Part shown: positions 1-8,861 of the stretch, piece after piece
How positions within the stretch are numbered: the first letter of the stretch is position 1
How the letters are laid out: the number at the start of each line of letters is the position of its first letter
Source of the DNA: Candidatus Proelusimicrobium bovinum
GTDB lineage: Bacteria > Elusimicrobiota > Elusimicrobia > Elusimicrobiales > Elusimicrobiaceae
Direction of reading: 5' to 3'
Assembly (NCBI GenBank): GCA_902791965.1
Contig: CADAXZ010000001.1
Coordinates: 1-59,612 of the forward strand
Length of the DNA: 59,612 nucleotides
Program-made: the position numbers and the translations under genes
Notes under the pieces: model-generated
Databases searched by the model: none
What the model was told of the DNA's origin: nothing
What the model saw: the letters and a program-made list of their open reading frames with translations, nothing else

Positions 1-33
1 TTATTTACGGCTTAAATTTATTAAGATATAGTT

Positions 34-660
34 ATGCAAATAGATGAACAATTAAATTCCAAACTGAAAAAAATAAAAGCAGTGCTTACTGATGTTGACG
101 GTGTTTTAACCGATTCCACAATGAATTTTTTTGTAACACCGCAAGGCCAAACGGTTGAAGTAAAAAAATTTAGCGCTTATGACGGTATTGCTTTTCATCT
201 GCTTCGCGATGCGGGCTTTATTACGGGTATTATTACAGGCGGCAATGCCCCTGCTACGGAATGGCGTTTCCGCTCTTTGGGAGTAGATTTCCTCTATTAC
301 AATTTTCTTTCCAAACTTACGCCTTTACAGGATTTTATGGAAAGGACCGGCCTCAAGGCAGAAGAAATTATCTTCGTAGGAGATGATCTTATTGATATGC
401 AGGCTTTAAATATTGTAGGCGTGCCTTGTGCTACACAAAATGCCTGCACGGAAGTAAAATCATCAGCCGTTTACATCACGCAAAAGGCAGGCGGGAAAGG
501 CGCTTTCAGGGAAGTTGCCGAACTTGTATTAAAAGCACAAGGCCTTTGGCCGCAAATGCTCAAAAATGCTCAAGAAGGCAAAATAGGACACAGCGCCAAA
601 AAGAAACTTCAGGTAATAGATTATAAAACTTGGAATCCCGCTTATAAAAATGTATTTTAA
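34..660 (+). CDS. kdsC: 3-deoxy-D-manno-octulosonate 8-phosphate phosphatase (HAD family)
   Basis: Removes phosphate from KDO-8-phosphate to give KDO, the sugar joining lipid A to the LPS core; cytoplasmic. The 208-residue product has the HAD motif I DVDGVLTD at residues 20-27, the substrate-loop TGG at 68-70, a motif II/III Lys near 94 and the motif IV VGDDLID at 115-121. KdsC enzymes are usually 170-190 residues, so this one has a slightly longer C-terminal tail. No Shine-Dalgarno sequence is visible before the ATG, and the gene starts only 33 bases from the window edge, so it may be the last gene of an upstream LPS operon. The barrel gene follows 34 bases later. Confidence 0.9.
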   Translation: MQIDEQLNSKLKKIKAVLTDVDGVLTDSTMNFFVTPQGQTVEVKKFSAYDGIAFHLLRDAGFITGIITGGNAPATEWRFRSLGVDFLYYNFLSKLTPLQDFMERTGLKAEEIIFVGDDLIDMQALNIVGVPCATQNACTEVKSSAVYITQKAGGKGAFREVAELVLKAQGLWPQMLKNAQEGKIGHSAKKKLQVIDYKTWNPAYKNVF

Positions 661-694
661 AAGTATAATAAACTAAAAATTAAGGAGAAACTTA

Positions 695-1294
695 ATGAAG
701 AAATTATTTATAACCGCAGTTGTTTGCGCTCTCTTTACCCCTGCTTTTGCCGGTATCGACCAAGGCATAGAACAGGGAATGACGCATCTTTCCGTTTTAG
801 GCGGTTTTGCCGTACCTGTAAACGAATACGGCTCAGGCAATTCCAAACTTGATTACGGCGATATAGGTGTTACTTACGGTGCACAGGTTATACACCACCT
901 TACAAAAAACTTCGGTTTAGGTGTGGAAGCAAACGGTACAAATTATGATAAAACAGATGTAACCGTATCAGGCAACAAAGTAAAATCTTCGGCAGATAAA
1001 TACGGTTTTTTTGTAGCCGGTAAAGTAAATTTCGCCCCTGATGCAAAAACAAGATTTTATATTCCATTCGGTGCCGGTTTTGTACAATTTAAAGGCAAAA
1101 TAGGCGATGTTGAAGAAAAAAATTCCAAACCTGCTTTATTTGCGGGTGTCGGCGTTGAAAGCGATATGAATGATATTTTTATTTGGGGTTTTGAAGCAAG
1201 ATACAACCATTGGTTTATGGATGACAGTAAATTTGCCGATACAAACTATCTTGCCGATGTTTCGGTACTGTTAAAATTAGGCATAAAACTGTAA
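695..1294 (+). CDS. Outer-membrane beta-barrel protein (OmpA/OmpX-like), copy 1
   Basis: Predicted small outer-membrane porin-like barrel of unknown ligand. A Sec signal peptide covers about residues 1-19 (two Lys, hydrophobic core, AFA cleavage site). The mature part alternates polar and hydrophobic residues in short strands with repeated Gly and aromatic girdle residues and ends in a hydrophobic strand, as in eight-stranded barrels; 199 residues fits that class. A strong AAGGAG lies just before the ATG and a Rho-independent terminator follows. It is clearly paralogous to the barrel at 4988-5647: both contain a SKLDxG...GVxYG...GxGVExxGxNYD signature near residues 50-90. The function beyond membrane location is not shown by the sequence. 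Confidence 0.75.
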   Translation: MKKLFITAVVCALFTPAFAGIDQGIEQGMTHLSVLGGFAVPVNEYGSGNSKLDYGDIGVTYGAQVIHHLTKNFGLGVEANGTNYDKTDVTVSGNKVKSSADKYGFFVAGKVNFAPDAKTRFYIPFGAGFVQFKGKIGDVEEKNSKPALFAGVGVESDMNDIFIWGFEARYNHWFMDDSKFADTNYLADVSVLLKLGIKL

Positions 1295-1312
1295 AATAAA
1301 AATTTATTTTTT

Positions 1313-1340
1313 AAGCCCGCTTTTTACAGCGGGCTTTTTT
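1313..1340 (+). terminator. Rho-independent terminator after barrel copy 1
   Basis: AAGCCCGC (1313-1320) pairs with GCGGGCTT (1329-1336) around an eight-base loop and runs into a T tract. It separates the kdsC-barrel pair from the DUF1646 gene. Confidence 0.9.
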
Positions 1341-1390
1341 ATTATATACCCTGTGCTATTTTGATATAATAATTTTGTTAAGGGGGTACA

Positions 1391-2440
1391 ATGTCTTTAA
1401 CTGTCATCATTCTTTTATCCGTAATTATTTGTTTGGCTTTATTTCTTCCGTTTTTGGTACACGCGGTAGAAAAACAACTTGAAGCCTTTTTATTCGTACT
1501 CGGCATTGCCGCAGTTTCAATTACAGGCGCTTGGAGCGGAGATGTTATAATACACGCAATAAAAGAGCCGGTTGGTATCTCCTTAGCAGTTTTGGTTACC
1601 GGCCTTTTATTCCGCACTTTCCGTAAAACAATTACTAATTTTATTGAAACCGTCGAAACAAAAATCGGCCTTAAAAAAACTATTATATTTTTTGTATTTA
1701 CCCTTTCTCTTTTATCAAGCGTAATAACCGCTATTATTGCCGCCCTTGTACTTTGCGAAATAGCATCTACTTTAAGGCTTTCCAAAAGGGATACAATCCA
1801 TGTAATAGTTATGGGATGTTTTGCTATCGGTATGGGTGCAGTATTAACACCTTTAGGAGAACCCCTTTCCACCATAGTTACCAATAAACTGTCCGGCGCG
1901 CCGCACAATGCAGGATTTTTCTATTTATTTAAACTTTTGTGGGAATTTATTTTCCCGGGGGTTATTTTATTTTCTTTTCTCGCATCAAAAACAAAAGACC
2001 CGCAGCATAAAACAAAAACAAAACTTGAAGGCGAAAGTTCCAAAGATATTTTTATCAGGGCGGCAAAAGTTTTTCTGTTCGTTATGGCTTTGGTTTTCTT
2101 CGGTAAAGGGCTTACGCCTCTGGCCGAAATTTCAATTTTAAAACTGCCAAGTTGGGCTTTATATTGGGCTAACTCAATTTCAGCCATTTTAGATAATGCC
2201 ACTTTGGCGGCGGCTGAAATTGTACCGAGTATGAACAATAAACAAATAGAGTTTCTACTTATGGCATTAATAATATCGGGCGGGTTTTTAATACCAGGAA
2301 ATATCCCCAATATTATTTGTGCTTCAAAATTTAAAATTCAGAGTAAGGAGTGGGCAAAAAAGGCTTTGCCGGTTGGTATTATAGTAATGTTAATTTACTT
2401 TATTATCCTTTTGATAGTGCCCGTAGCCTCGGAATATTAA
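1391..2440 (+). CDS. DUF1646 family predicted cation transporter
   Basis: A 349-residue polytopic inner-membrane protein with about ten hydrophobic helices and one charged cytoplasmic linker (about residues 200-225). The segment LTPLGEPLS near residues 155-163 and the matching C-terminal half motif with a GNIPN turn (about residues 303-307) are what I associate with DUF1646 proteins, a branch of the ion-transporter superfamily annotated as predicted cation transporters. The start is fixed by AAGGGGG at 1380-1386. The next gene, an MgtC-like protein, begins one base after the stop, so the two are translationally coupled and may both serve cation (perhaps Mg2+ or Na+) homeostasis; the transported ion cannot be read from sequence. 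Confidence 0.7.
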   Translation: MSLTVIILLSVIICLALFLPFLVHAVEKQLEAFLFVLGIAAVSITGAWSGDVIIHAIKEPVGISLAVLVTGLLFRTFRKTITNFIETVETKIGLKKTIIFFVFTLSLLSSVITAIIAALVLCEIASTLRLSKRDTIHVIVMGCFAIGMGAVLTPLGEPLSTIVTNKLSGAPHNAGFFYLFKLLWEFIFPGVILFSFLASKTKDPQHKTKTKLEGESSKDIFIRAAKVFLFVMALVFFGKGLTPLAEISILKLPSWALYWANSISAILDNATLAAAEIVPSMNNKQIEFLLMALIISGGFLIPGNIPNIICASKFKIQSKEWAKKALPVGIIVMLIYFIILLIVPVASEY

Positions 2441-2441
2441 T

Positions 2442-3083
2442 ATGCTTACAACAGAAGAAATTATTTTAAGGATTTTAGCCTCTTTAATTTTAGGAGGTGC
2501 TATCGGTTTGGAAAGGCAATACCACGATAAGCCTGCGGGCTTTGCAACAAACACTTTGATTTGTGCAGGTTCGGCTGTATTTGCTTTACTTTCAATAGCA
2601 TCTGCTTTTAATTACGGCGGCGACCCTGCAAGAATAGCCGCCCAAATAGTAGCAGGTGTAGGTTTTTTGGGTGCAGGTTCAATTTTAAGAGAAGGCAATA
2701 AAATATCCGGCCTTACAACTGCGGCCGGCATTTGGATTGTTGCTGCTGTCGGTATGGCAGCAGGCTACGGCGAATATTTAATAGCGGGCGTAGCAACAGT
2801 TTGTGTTTTGATTTTACAATTATTTTTAAGGAAACTGATGAACAGTTTTGATTATGTAAGGCTTTATGATTCCTTAACAATAAAATGTGAGCCTTCCCCC
2901 GCTATTGTAGACAGAATAAATGCCGTCTTAAAAAAGAATAATGCCGAGGTTTTAAAACAGGATTTATTCAAGGATGACGGATTACTCGTAATTAAACTTA
3001 TAGTAAATATGTCTAAAAAATCTTTTTCGGAAACTTTTAAAGAACTTATAGAAATAAAGGAAATTAAATCATTGGATAAATAA
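2442..3083 (+). CDS. MgtC/SapB family membrane protein
   Basis: A 213-residue protein with four or five N-terminal membrane helices (residues 5-130) and a soluble C-terminal domain (about 140-213) that looks like the ACT-like tail of MgtC relatives. The family signatures are present: GxxIGLERQ at about residues 20-26, VAGVGFLGAGSI near 70-81, and GLTTAAGIW near 90-98. MgtC proteins modulate P-type Mg2+ transport or F-ATPase activity in several bacteria; that role here is inference. It begins one base after the DUF1646 stop and is followed two bases later by the aminotransferase, so all three probably share a transcript. Confidence 0.85.
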   Translation: MLTTEEIILRILASLILGGAIGLERQYHDKPAGFATNTLICAGSAVFALLSIASAFNYGGDPARIAAQIVAGVGFLGAGSILREGNKISGLTTAAGIWIVAAVGMAAGYGEYLIAGVATVCVLILQLFLRKLMNSFDYVRLYDSLTIKCEPSPAIVDRINAVLKKNNAEVLKQDLFKDDGLLVIKLIVNMSKKSFSETFKELIEIKEIKSLDK

Positions 3084-3085
3084 TT

Positions 3086-4225
3086 ATGACAAACACAGCA
3101 ACAAAAACAACAGCAGTACCCTTATTTAATTTACAACAGCAGCACGAAAGCCTTAAAGAAGAACTAAACAAGGCTGCTTTAGAAGCACTCAATTCTATGA
3201 AATGGCTTTTAGGCCCTAAAACTCAGGAATTTGAAGCCAATTTTGCAAAAGCATTAAATGCAAAATATTGTATAACCTGTTCATCCGGCGCGAGTGCAAT
3301 ACAAATTGCCCTTATGGCGGCAGGTATCGGCAAAGGTGATGAAGTTATAACCACCCCGTTTACTTTTGTTGCTACTACAACTTCCGTTTCTTTGACGGGT
3401 GCGGATTTTGTTTTTGCTGATATTGACCCCGATACTTACAATCTTGACCCTAAAGATGTAGAGCGCAAAATCACATCTAAAACTAAAGCCATTGTTCCGG
3501 TACATTTATACGGTTATCCTGCCAATATGCCGGAAATTACGGCCCTTGCAAAAAAATATAACCTTAAAGTTATTGAAGACTGCGCACAAAGCCACCTTGC
3601 ACTATGTGCGGGTAAATATACTGGCACTTGGGGTGATGCAGGTGCTTTCAGTTTTTACCCGAGTAAAAATCTTGGCGCTTGCGGCGATGCGGGTGCGGTA
3701 ATAACAAATAATAAAGAAATTGCCGATGCCTGCACAAGCATACGCCACAGCGGCCGCTCTTTAGGCAAAGCCTATGAATATGACCGCGAAGGTTCAACTT
3801 TAAGAATGGACGAAATACAGGCCGCTATCTTAAATGTAAAATTACAGCACCTTGCCAAATGGACGGAAAACCGCAGAAAAGCCGCCCAACTTTACAGACA
3901 AAAACTTGCGGATGTAAAACAAGTTGCCCTGCCCCCGCTTGAAAAAGAAGGCTGGAGCCAAAGTTATTATGTCTTTACAATCCGCGTTAAAGACCGCGAC
4001 GGCTTAAGCGCATACTTAAAAGAAAATAATATCGGTAATGCTGTTTATTATCCTGTACCGCTATATAAGCAGCCGTGCTATGCACATTTAAACTGCAAAG
4101 CGGAAGATTATCCCAATACGGAAGCGGCCGCAAAAGAAGTTCTTTCTATCCCTATGTTTCCTGAGATTACGGAAGAACAAATAGACACCGTCTGCAGTAA
4201 AATAAAAGAATTTTACAATAAATAA
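3086..4225 (+). CDS. DegT/DnrJ/EryC1/StrS family PLP-dependent sugar aminotransferase
   Basis: Transfers an amino group to a nucleotide-linked keto-sugar, typically for LPS, O-antigen or glycan sugars; cytoplasmic. In the 379 residues, the PLP Schiff-base Lys is K194 in FYPSKNLGA, with the cofactor-binding Asp at D165 (EDCAQ) and the Ser/Gly-rich phosphate site at 66-70. Length matches the family. It starts two bases after the mgtC-like gene and ends at a bidirectional terminator facing pth. The sequence does not identify the sugar substrate, and no other sugar-nucleotide enzymes sit beside it, so assignment to a specific pathway would be a guess. Confidence 0.88.
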   Translation: MTNTATKTTAVPLFNLQQQHESLKEELNKAALEALNSMKWLLGPKTQEFEANFAKALNAKYCITCSSGASAIQIALMAAGIGKGDEVITTPFTFVATTTSVSLTGADFVFADIDPDTYNLDPKDVERKITSKTKAIVPVHLYGYPANMPEITALAKKYNLKVIEDCAQSHLALCAGKYTGTWGDAGAFSFYPSKNLGACGDAGAVITNNKEIADACTSIRHSGRSLGKAYEYDREGSTLRMDEIQAAILNVKLQHLAKWTENRRKAAQLYRQKLADVKQVALPPLEKEGWSQSYYVFTIRVKDRDGLSAYLKENNIGNAVYYPVPLYKQPCYAHLNCKAEDYPNTEAAAKEVLSIPMFPEITEEQIDTVCSKIKEFYNK

Positions 4226-4246
4226 AATTCCTTTCAGCCAATAACA

Positions 4247-4276
4247 CCCCGCTTAAATACAAAGCGGGGTTTTTTA
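4247..4276. terminator. Bidirectional terminator between aminotransferase and pth
   Basis: CCCCGCTT (4247-4254) pairs with AAGCGGGG (4262-4269), with T-rich sequence on one side and A-rich on the other, so it can end both converging transcripts. Confidence 0.88.
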
Positions 4277-4287
4277 TTGTTGAAAAT

Positions 4288-4863
4288 TTATTTGGCGTTG
4301 GCTTTTGTCATCGCGGCATCAATACCGCTGACAATAAAATCGTGTATAGCGCCGTCAGCCTTTATAAAAGCCTGTTTTAAAAGAGGGGTTTCTTCTACGG
4401 AAAATTTGGAAAGTACAAAATCTTTTCCTTCAAAAAAAGATGGACGCGGGCCTATACCTATCCTTAAGCGCGGTATATCCTGTGTGCCCATTTGCTCTAT
4501 GATATGCCGCATACCGTTTTGCCCGCCCGCACTTCCGTTTGCACGCAAACGGACAGAACCTAAAGGCAGGCTCATATCGTCAAAAATAATTAAAATATTT
4601 TTTGCCGGAATTTTATAAAAACCAGCCAAACTCCTTACGGCGTGTCCGGAAAGATTCATAAAAGTAAGAGGTTTAAGCAAATAAAGCGTATTTCCGTTTA
4701 ATTCCGTTTTGGCAAACAAACCTTTATCATTTTGCCATTTGCCAAAATCTGCCGTAAAACGCTGTGCAAAAACATCTAAAGCCATAAATCCGGCATTGTG
4801 GCGCGTTTTCTCGTACTCGCGCCCGGGATTACCAAGTCCTGCTATCAAAAAAGTTTGCGGCAT
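4288..4863 (-). CDS. pth: Peptidyl-tRNA hydrolase
   Basis: Cleaves peptidyl-tRNAs released from stalled ribosomes, recycling tRNA. The 191-residue product carries the catalytic residues in their usual places: N12 in GLGNPG, H22 in TRHNAG, N70 in TFMNLSG, D95/D96 in FDDM, and N116 in GGQNG. Length is normal. The start is supported by an AGGA six bases upstream. In many bacteria pth follows rplY directly; here a barrel gene with its own terminator lies between them, so pth probably uses a promoter in the 4864-4945 gap. Confidence 0.95.
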   Translation of the reverse strand: MPQTFLIAGLGNPGREYEKTRHNAGFMALDVFAQRFTADFGKWQNDKGLFAKTELNGNTLYLLKPLTFMNLSGHAVRSLAGFYKIPAKNILIIFDDMSLPLGSVRLRANGSAGGQNGMRHIIEQMGTQDIPRLRIGIGPRPSFFEGKDFVLSKFSVEETPLLKQAFIKADGAIHDFIVSGIDAAMTKANAK

Positions 4864-4945
4864 AAAAATCCTGTATTAAAAATTTCTATATAAATTTTAG
4901 CAAAATAAAATCTGTTATTTTTTTATTATCACAAACATAAAAACG

Positions 4946-4970
4946 AACCCCCGCTGTTAAGCAGGGGTTT
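4946..4970 (-). terminator. Terminator after barrel copy 2
   Basis: A GC-rich hairpin read on the minus strand (CCCC-T-GCT pairing with AGC-GGGG) followed by a T-rich run. It isolates the barrel gene from pth. Confidence 0.75.
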
Positions 4971-4987
4971 GTAGATATTAAAAATGT

Positions 4988-5647
4988 TTAAAATCTTTTA
5001 CTTATCCTAATCATAAAATTCATATATTCATATTTGCGTTTTCCGTCGCCCTGTATCGGTGCGGGAGCATTTTTAACAAGTTTATCCGTATCATAAGTAA
5101 AAATATTATAACGGCTTTCCAAACCCCAACTCCAACCGTTATTTCCGACATCAAATTCCAAACCTGCGCCTAAAAACCAGCCTAAAGAATTATCTGTTTT
5201 TTTATTATTGTATTTTACTCCCGAATAATTTATATCCATATCCTGTTTTGCCGATACTAAACCCGCACCAAAAGGTATGTAAAAACGAAAGCGGCTATCC
5301 GGATTGGCGTTTAAGCGTGCCGAAAGCATAGCCTTAAATAAATGGACAGAATCATTTGTTTCATCGGAATTACTGAAAGTTAAATTTGCGCCGTCATAAT
5401 TTGCGCCGGAAATTTCTACCCCAGCGCCTAAATGGCGCGTAATAAAATAATTATAAGTAATACCGTAATCCACGCCTAAACTGCCCCAATCTAATTTAGA
5501 ACCGGCCGCAGAATATTGTATGCCGGAATTATCTAACTGAAAACCTAAACCCAAATTACCGCTTATCATATTTTGCCCTTGCCCAATTTGGGCAAAAGCA
5601 GGAAATGCACAAAATAAAAATGATATAAAAATTAATAATTTTTTCAT
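4988..5647 (-). CDS. Outer-membrane beta-barrel protein, copy 2
   Basis: A 219-residue predicted outer-membrane barrel with a Sec signal peptide (residues 1-19, FAQ cleavage region) and alternating amphipathic strands ending in an Arg/Phe-rich last strand. It shares the SKLDxG...GVxYG...GxGVExxGxNYD block with the barrel at 695-1294, so the two are paralogues. An AAAGGA precedes the ATG. The gene is bounded by a hairpin on each side, which makes it a self-contained unit inserted between rplY and pth, genes that are adjacent in many other bacteria. Ligand and function unknown. Confidence 0.75.
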   Translation of the reverse strand: MKKLLIFISFLFCAFPAFAQIGQGQNMISGNLGLGFQLDNSGIQYSAAGSKLDWGSLGVDYGITYNYFITRHLGAGVEISGANYDGANLTFSNSDETNDSVHLFKAMLSARLNANPDSRFRFYIPFGAGLVSAKQDMDINYSGVKYNNKKTDNSLGWFLGAGLEFDVGNNGWSWGLESRYNIFTYDTDKLVKNAPAPIQGDGKRKYEYMNFMIRISKRF

Positions 5648-5706
5648 TATTTAATATCCTTTAAAATAAAACTGCAAACACGCAAAATTTTTTATCCTTA
5701 AATGAA

Positions 5707-5739
5707 ACAAGAGAGAGCAAATAATTTGCTCTCTCTTGT
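5707..5739 (-). terminator. Terminator after rplY
   Basis: A perfect 15-base-pair inverted repeat (5707-5721 with 5725-5739) around a 3-base loop, starting 16 bases after the rplY stop and followed on the minus strand by a T-rich stretch. Confidence 0.85.
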
Positions 5740-5754
5740 ATAAAAAGCAAGAAT

Positions 5755-6420
5755 TTATTTCTTTGCTTCGCCGCCTTCTTCTTCTTTCTTACCTTTAGTG
5801 GCAGAAAGTTCAGGCTGGGCAGCAGCTGCATCAGCCGCAGGTGCAGCGGCAGGAGCAGGGGTTTCATCTTTCGGCATAAGAACATGGACAACCGTTCTTT
5901 CGCCTTCGCCCAAGATTTGCACACCTTTAGGTGCTTTAATACCCGCAACTGTAATATGATTTTCCAAGGTTAAATTGGTAATATCAACTTCAATGTGGTG
6001 CGGAATATCGCCAGGCAAGCATTTAATTGTTACTTCGCGCAAAGCGTGGTCAACGATACCGCCGTTGGCTTTAGCAAAAACACATTCGCCTACCAATACA
6101 ACCGGTACGACCGTTTCAATAGCGTGGTCCATAGAAATTCTTTGAAAGTCAATATGGATAGGAGTATCTTTTACGACATGATACTGCACTTCTTTAATAA
6201 TTGCGGATTCTACACCCGTAGGTAAAGCAAGTTCAACAATGACATTACCGCCGGCTTTTTGTATGGCAAGTAAGTCCTTTTCCGACACTGTTATCGCTGC
6301 AGGTTCTTTGCCCGCACCGTAAATTACGGCGGGGATTTGTTTTGTTGCTCTTAATTTTGAAAGTTCTCCCCTTACGCCGGCTTTCTGCCTGGCTTGGGCT
6401 TCTATTTTAATTTTTTCCAT
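5755..6420 (-). CDS. rplY: 50S ribosomal protein bL25 (CTC/TL5 form)
   Basis: Binds 5S rRNA in the large ribosomal subunit. Two domains are visible: the N-terminal 5S-binding barrel (about residues 1-95, with the typical AVIYG motif) and the C-terminal beta domain (about 95-185), so this is the long CTC-type L25. A low-complexity Ala/Pro/Glu/Lys tail occupies the last 40 residues. I chose the ATG at 6420: an in-frame TTG 18 bases upstream overlaps the Shine-Dalgarno sequence GGAGGA (6431-6436) that serves the ATG. It lies 50 bases after prs in the conserved glmU-prs-rplY order. Confidence 0.93.
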   Translation of the reverse strand: MEKIKIEAQARQKAGVRGELSKLRATKQIPAVIYGAGKEPAAITVSEKDLLAIQKAGGNVIVELALPTGVESAIIKEVQYHVVKDTPIHIDFQRISMDHAIETVVPVVLVGECVFAKANGGIVDHALREVTIKCLPGDIPHHIEVDITNLTLENHITVAGIKAPKGVQILGEGERTVVHVLMPKDETPAPAAAPAADAAAAQPELSATKGKKEEEGGEAKK

Positions 6421-6470
6421 TGTATTACAATCCTCCAACTTCTTTTGTTATTTGAAATTTTTGTACTTCT

Positions 6471-7421
6471 CTATTTAAACATATCGCTTATAGAACTGCC
6501 GTCGTGGTTGCGCTGTATCGCATCAGCAAAAATATGTGCTATGCTCAACACTTGTATTTTATCGCTTGCTTTGCGCTTTTCCGGCAGAGTATCGGTAATA
6601 AATAATTTTTCTATTGCGGAATGTTCTACTTTATCCACGCCGTCGCGAGAGAGTACCCCGTGGGTACAGACGGCATAAATCTTTTTTGCGCCGTTTTCTT
6701 TAACTTTATTGGCAACGGCGGAAAGTGTGCCGGCAGTATCTACAATATCATCAACAATAATAACTGTTTTATCTTTAACATCGCCGATAACATTATAAAC
6801 TACGGCTTCATTCTTTTTAGGGCGGCGTTTATCTATTATTACCAAACCCGCTTCCATTTTAGCAGCGAATTTCCTCGCCCGTTCCACCCCGCCGACATCA
6901 GGGGAAACTACTACCAAATCTTTAGGTTTATCTTTAAGGAAATATTCCAAAAATACGCCGCGCGCCCTTAAATGGTCAACAGGAATATCAAAAAAGCCCT
7001 GTATCTGCCCTGCGTGTAAATCCATTGACATAACCCTGTCTGCGCCGGCCATAGCAATAAGATTTGAAACCAATTTTGCCGTTATCGGCACGCGCGGATT
7101 GCTTTTCCTGTCTGCGCGCGCATAGCCGAAATAAGGTATAACTGCTGTTATACGCCCTGCACTTGCACGGCGCATAGCATCAATGGCTACAAGCAGTTCC
7201 ATAAGATTATCATTTGCCGGAGCGCAAGTCGGTTGGATAATATAACAATCTGCGCCGCGTACGCTCTCTAAAATTTGCACATCAACTTCACCGTCGGCAA
7301 ATCTGTCCACGCGCAATCCGCCTAATTCTCTGCCTAAATGCTTGGCTATTTTTTCCGCCAAGGGTCTGTTCGCATTACAGGTAAAAACCTTTAAATCTCT
7401 GGAACATTGGCAACGTATCAT
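6471..7421 (-). CDS. prs: Ribose-phosphate pyrophosphokinase
   Basis: Makes PRPP from ribose-5-phosphate and ATP for nucleotide, His, Trp and NAD synthesis. The 316 residues match class I enzymes. Visible motifs are the flexible loop YFGYARADRK (97-106), the DLHAGQIQGFF segment (134-144), the catalytic KRRPKKNE loop near 198-205 and the PRPP-binding VDDIVDTAGT at 223-232. Its ATG overlaps the glmU stop by four bases, so translation is coupled. An AAAGGA precedes the start. Confidence 0.96.
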   Translation of the reverse strand: MIRCQCSRDLKVFTCNANRPLAEKIAKHLGRELGGLRVDRFADGEVDVQILESVRGADCYIIQPTCAPANDNLMELLVAIDAMRRASAGRITAVIPYFGYARADRKSNPRVPITAKLVSNLIAMAGADRVMSMDLHAGQIQGFFDIPVDHLRARGVFLEYFLKDKPKDLVVVSPDVGGVERARKFAAKMEAGLVIIDKRRPKKNEAVVYNVIGDVKDKTVIIVDDIVDTAGTLSAVANKVKENGAKKIYAVCTHGVLSRDGVDKVEHSAIEKLFITDTLPEKRKASDKIQVLSIAHIFADAIQRNHDGSSISDMFK

Positions 7422-8818
7422 TTTTTATTTTCCTTTTTTCTGTTTAAGTTTACCTGCCTTGCTCTGGCGATAGCCAAAACTTCGGCGGGAACATCTTCCG
7501 TTATAGTAGAACCTGCGCCTATTTTTGCGCCGCGCCCTACTTTAACGGGTGCTACAAAATTTGTATTTGAACCGATAAAGGAATTATCCCCTATAACGGT
7601 TTTAAATTTATTTTTTCCGTCGTAATTACAGGTTATAGTTCCTGCGCCTATATTAACATTTGCGCCCATTTGTGTATCGCCTATATAAGTAAGATGGGAA
7701 ACTTTAGAACCTTTACCTATAACGGCTTTTTTTATTTCCACATAATTGCCTACCCTTGCACCTTCTTTAAGTTCTGCTGCGGGGCGCAAGCGGCTGTAAG
7801 GCCCTACCTGACAATTACTGCGGATTATAGAATCTGTTATATAACTGCCGCTTTTTATATTTACGCCGTCTTCTATTTTGCTGTTTTCAATCCAGCAATC
7901 AGGCCCTATCGTACAGTTTGAGCCTATAACGGTATTGCCTTGTATATAACAATTAGGATAAATTGTACTGTCTGTACCTATTTTAACTTCTGGGTCAATA
8001 TAAGTAACCTGCGGATTTATAAAGGTTATACCTTCATCCATAAGGCTGTTATTTATCCTTTCGCGCATAATTGCGGCGGCTTGTGCAAGTTGCTTTTTGG
8101 AATTTATACCCATAGCCTCGGTAAAATCCGCGGCATTGAATACTTCAACATTAAAACCTTTTTGTTTAAGAAAGCCCAAAGTATCGGTAAGATAATATTC
8201 TTTCTTTACGCCCTGCGGTTTTAATAAAGCAAGCATTTTGATAAGCGGGGCGCAATCAAAAACATACATACCGGAATTAACTTCCTTTATCGCGGCTGTT
8301 TTGGCATCGGCTTCGCTTTGTTCTACAATTTTTGCAAAAGAACCGTCATTTTCCTTAACTATGCGGCCATAACCGTAAGGATTATCCAAATTTACGGTAA
8401 AAACCGTGCAGGCAGCATTCTTCTTATTGTGTGTTTTTACTAAATCTTTTAAAGTTTCGGCCCGCACTAACGGAGCATCGCCTGCCAAAATCAAAACGCG
8501 GTCATATTTTTTAATAAAAGGGACAGAGTCTTTAACGGCAGTACCGCTGCCGGTAAGTTCCTTTTGCAGTAAAAATTCCACAGGGGTTTTTATTCCCCAG
8601 TTTGCAAGGTTATCTTTTACGGTTTGTTTTAAAAGTTCGGATTGGTGTCCTGTAAGAACACCTATTGCTGCAGGTTTTAACTGTTGTGCTGTTTTGAGTA
8701 TATGCGAAAGTATCGGCCCCCCGCATATTGTATGCAACGGTTTAGGGGTTGCGGATTTCATTCTCGTGCCTTTACCGCCTGCCAGTATAAGCACGCACAG
8801 ATTTTTTTTGGCTACCAT
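7418..8818 (-). CDS. glmU: Bifunctional UDP-N-acetylglucosamine pyrophosphorylase / glucosamine-1-phosphate acetyltransferase
   Basis: Acetylates glucosamine-1-phosphate and then joins it to UTP, giving UDP-GlcNAc for peptidoglycan and LPS. The N-terminal nucleotidyltransferase domain (about 1-235) begins with the LAGGKGTRM signature at residues 12-20. The C-terminal domain (about 260-450) is a left-handed beta-helix of hexapeptide repeats (I-G-x4 periods), including the catalytic-loop motif VEIKKA and the SHLTYIGD segment. Length 466 is standard. AAAGGA precedes the ATG. It overlaps prs by four bases and lies 43 bases downstream of the HD-domain gene. Confidence 0.96.
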   Translation of the reverse strand: MVAKKNLCVLILAGGKGTRMKSATPKPLHTICGGPILSHILKTAQQLKPAAIGVLTGHQSELLKQTVKDNLANWGIKTPVEFLLQKELTGSGTAVKDSVPFIKKYDRVLILAGDAPLVRAETLKDLVKTHNKKNAACTVFTVNLDNPYGYGRIVKENDGSFAKIVEQSEADAKTAAIKEVNSGMYVFDCAPLIKMLALLKPQGVKKEYYLTDTLGFLKQKGFNVEVFNAADFTEAMGINSKKQLAQAAAIMRERINNSLMDEGITFINPQVTYIDPEVKIGTDSTIYPNCYIQGNTVIGSNCTIGPDCWIENSKIEDGVNIKSGSYITDSIIRSNCQVGPYSRLRPAAELKEGARVGNYVEIKKAVIGKGSKVSHLTYIGDTQMGANVNIGAGTITCNYDGKNKFKTVIGDNSFIGSNTNFVAPVKVGRGAKIGAGSTITEDVPAEVLAIARARQVNLNRKKENKK

Positions 8819-8861
8819 AATATCCTTTACTCTTGCCGTAGAATCTTTACTACTGCTAATA

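Noticed and set aside
1378-1908. 176-codon open frame opposite the DUF1646 gene
   Set aside because: Shadow of a strongly supported membrane-protein gene with a clear ribosome-binding site.
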